Shown here: one piece after another, positions 63,346 through 64,000 of the stretch
Layout: every line of letters begins with the position of its first letter
Numbering within the stretch: position 1 is the stretch's first letter
Notes under the pieces: generated by a model
Told to the model about the DNA's origin: nothing
What the model saw: the letters and a program-made list of their open reading frames with translations, nothing else
Database searches by the model: none
Translations under genes and position numbers: made by a program
Origin: Promerops cafer
Lineage: Eukaryota > Chordata > Aves > Passeriformes > Nectariniidae
Reading direction: 5' to 3'
Length of the DNA: 64,000 nucleotides
NCBI GenBank assembly: GCA_013398275.1
Contig: VZSE01003090.1
Coordinates: 62,001-126,000 of the forward strand

Positions 63346-64000
63346 GCTTTGCACCTGTTCACATAACCACAGGCAGCCTATGAAAACAAAAGTCTCCTGG
63401 TGCTGTGCACTAAGAACTGTCTTCTTCAAAGCTCTAATTCTGCATCATCCCAATATAATGATTTGCTACCAAGCAAAAGGCTTTTTCCATAGCCCTCAAA
63501 AGATTCTGCTAGTGCCAAGTGATACTGCGCTTCCAGATAAATGTGGAATAGATTCAAGATGCATACATTAATTTAAATTGTTGCAAAGTAAGAAAAGACA
63601 ACTTTGTATCCTGCAAAACATATATCTCATATTTATAACAATTTTGTTTGTTTTAAAGGGTGCTATGTTCTTTGTATTGCTTCTGATCTGTCTTATCCTA
63701 AAAACTCTAAACCTCGAAGAGATTCAAGTATGCAGAAGGGGTAGCAACGGAAGAACACAAGCTCAGAAGGAACAAGATAACCCTCCTTTTCCCCCAGCCA
63801 AGCCACCATTCAAAAGGGTATAAACCCTAAGACTACTATGGTCACTGTTATAAAGGAAAATGGTATTTGATGGCACTGTTTTAAAATCAGGCAGCATAGA
63901 TTACTACAGTAGATCTAAACCTAGTTTGATTCAAAGTAACAGACTGCAAAAGGTGGATGTTTAGAAATAACAGAACAGCTTTTATAGTTTTATTCACTGT

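Noticed and set aside
1..64000. CRISPR arrays, operons, prophage or plasmid features
   Set aside because: Spliced exons, CR1 LINEs and avian LTRs show vertebrate nuclear DNA. No spaced direct-repeat array is present.

Overview
The window looks like a piece of a bird chromosome, possibly a songbird. The evidence is the repeats. Most recognisable elements are CR1 (chicken repeat 1) LINE fragments, including 3' tails of the avian form that resemble TTGGACTTGATGATC plus a short ATTCTATGA-like repeat. There are also two LTRs of an endogenous-retrovirus type common in bird genomes. The DNA is intron- and intergenic-rich. I see no bacterial-type operon, CRISPR array or tRNA/rRNA gene, and almost all open reading frames are chance frames.

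One gene is well supported. On the minus strand at the right end, three spliced exons (62001-62122, 61264-61375 and 60431-60712) join in phase and give the last 171 residues of a La-related protein, best matched to LARP4B (its paralogue LARP4 is the alternative). A long AT-rich 3' UTR probably follows, down to an AATAAA signal near 56870. The rest of the gene lies beyond 64000.

The left ~56 kb appears to be intergenic. In human, the 3' end of LARP4B faces the 5' end of DIP2C, so this may be the LARP4B-DIP2C interval; that is inference, because no DIP2C exon is visible. It holds one exon-like but frame-broken ORF pair at 3960-4340, CR1 fragments in both orientations, a solo LTR with a clean 5-bp target duplication (48742-49338), a decayed relative of it (24088-24658), and four small CpG-rich clusters. 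The largest cluster (about 38690-39640) has a near-consensus CTCF motif at its edge. There are also several short tandem repeats and palindromes.

I found no convincing novel multi-gene system. The items most worth checking are the unrecognised exon-like locus at 4 kb, the CpG/CTCF block at 39 kb, and the regulatory content of the LARP4B 3' UTR.
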